A stretch of DNA of 64,000 bases from Rhizobium sp. RCAM05350 (GTDB lineage Bacteria > Pseudomonadota > Alphaproteobacteria > Rhizobiales > Rhizobiaceae). The position numbers were made by a program, and so were the translations under genes. The notes under the pieces are model-generated. The model ran no database searches. It saw only the letters and a list, made by a program, of their open reading frames with translations, and was not told the DNA's origin. This document shows positions 63,291 through 64,000 of this stretch, piece after piece. How positions within the stretch are numbered: position 1 is the stretch's first letter; every line of letters begins with the position of its first letter. The stretch is taken from positions 1,488,001 to 1,552,000 of the forward strand of contig CP087974.1 of NCBI GenBank assembly GCA_024426085.1, in the 5' to 3' direction.

Positions 63291-63929
63291 CTACCCCTTA
63301 GATGCGGGTTCGTCCCCACCTCGCTCCATGTCTACCTTCACGGTGAGATTTCCTGTCAACCATTGTTCTAAAAGGACGTGCAATCTCTGTTGCTGTTCAA
63401 GCGTAGCCTGATCCGAAGCAATAGATTTGATATCAAGGGGGAAAGCTGCCTCTCCGTTAAAGATGCGGAACATACCCTTACGAATTACATCCTGCTCAGC
63501 TTCCAAAGTGGCATGGCCGCGTGGCGAATAGACTTCACGTTGTAATTCCAGTTTTGTGAATCTATATCCGAGCGCGGTAGCAAGCCGCCAAAGCAATTCA
63601 ATAAAAAAGTCCTGTCTTTTTTGGTTCCAGAGGCTCATTTCCATCGCATCATTGCTCAAATGATCCAGAAGATTACGCCACGCTAATACGACGTCTTTGA
63701 ACGCTGGCCTCCATCCATAAAATTCAATTGGTATAGCATTCAGGGCCTCTACATGGGCGGTCGATAACGAAGCAGCACGAGTGGCCATCAACACGCGAAA
63801 TATTGTTACCCGCCGGGTCTTTCGCTCTCGAGAAGCTTCCACCCATTTTTGCGCTTGCACGGCTAGGACCGGCCCCATCAAGGTTGCAAAAATGATTGCC
63901 CAATCTGAAAGATCGAAAGTACTTCCCAT
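63291..63929 (-). CDS. DUF6680-like membrane-anchored protein
   Basis: 212-residue protein. Start ATG 63927-63929 with GGAGG upstream. An N-terminal hydrophobic segment (WAIIFATLMGPVLAVQ) is followed by a basic stretch (KWVEASRERKTRRV) and a cytoplasmic helical domain (LMATRAASLSTAHVEALNAI, GWRPAFKDVVLAWRNLLDHL). It resembles the DUF6680 family from memory. Function unknown. More AT-rich than aroC-ribB, suggesting acquisition. Complete in the window. Confidence 0.72.
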   Translation of the reverse strand: MGSTFDLSDWAIIFATLMGPVLAVQAQKWVEASRERKTRRVTIFRVLMATRAASLSTAHVEALNAIPIEFYGWRPAFKDVVLAWRNLLDHLSNDAMEMSLWNQKRQDFFIELLWRLATALGYRFTKLELQREVYSPRGHATLEAEQDVIRKGMFRIFNGEAAFPLDIKSIASDQATLEQQQRLHVLLEQWLTGNLTVKVDMERGGDEPASKG

Positions 63930-64000
63930 AAAACCTCCGCTGTTAAATGTAGATAGATACTGAGTAGTGTCCAAATAATATTATACTCATAGAAAAATTC

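Overview
The window reads as a piece of an alphaproteobacterial chromosome, most probably a member of the Rhizobiaceae (Rhizobium/Agrobacterium relatives). This rests on a CcrM-type GANTC methyltransferase, the order mutY - dciA-like - dsbA-like - smc, an aa3 oxidase cluster (ctaC-ctaD-ctaB-coxF-ctaG-ctaE-DUF983-surf1) running into ispH-thrB-rnhA, an IalB-type protein, a RibB with a degenerate GTP cyclohydrolase II half, and generally high-GC codon use. Genes are dense. I found no tRNA, rRNA, CRISPR array, insertion sequence or prophage.

Layout. 1-9 kb: 5' end of smc, a DsbA-like lipoprotein, a DciA-like protein, mutY with two small genes, an RTX protein, ccrM, and an ABM/NIPSNAP pair facing an ArsR regulator. 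9-19 kb: a Bcr/CflA-like exporter, DUF1284, a FAD oxidoreductase, a HAD phosphatase, an acyltransferase, a lipoprotein, then thrC - M16 peptidase - GNAT - GGDEF/EAL. 22-27 kb: a more AT-rich accessory stretch with a secreted sulfatase, a (GT)11 tract, a PhzF-like gene, a CatB-like acetyltransferase and two small genes. 27-37 kb: zinc peptidase, CsbD, YqgE, a DsbD-N-like protein, peroxiredoxin, LysR/MFS pair, an ArsR-SRPBCC-RibD operon, a VOC protein and DUF1254. 37.5-47 kb (minus strand): the cytochrome oxidase cluster followed by DUF1304, ispH, thrB and rnhA. 47-64 kb: IalB, aldo/keto reductase facing TetR, tldD, a polysaccharide deacetylase, pdxH, a J-domain protein, fabI, a histidine phosphatase, DUF1344, a second GGDEF/EAL protein, aroC, ribB and a DUF6680-like gene.

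Regulation can be read in several divergent or autoregulated units: an 18-bp palindrome (ArsR versus ABM/NIPSNAP), a 12-bp inverted repeat before the second ArsR, twin palindromes between TetR and its aldo/keto reductase, a LysR-type box between LysR and MFS, and a perfect FNR/FixK-type box just before ctaC.

The strongest overall signal is technical. About 36 of roughly 65 genes, including essential ones (thrC, ispH, ctaC, ribB, pdxH), are interrupted by one- or two-base indels, and one gene has a nonsense change. Several indels recur in the same sequence context (CG read as CTG/CAG, GCGCGC losing two bases, a base added beside GANTC, homopolymers). I read this as uncorrected sequencing error, so interrupted genes are given as full-length CDS spans with the break noted. 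I did not find a convincing new multi-gene system; the best biological leads are the regulatory sites and the candidate small RNA upstream of ccrM.
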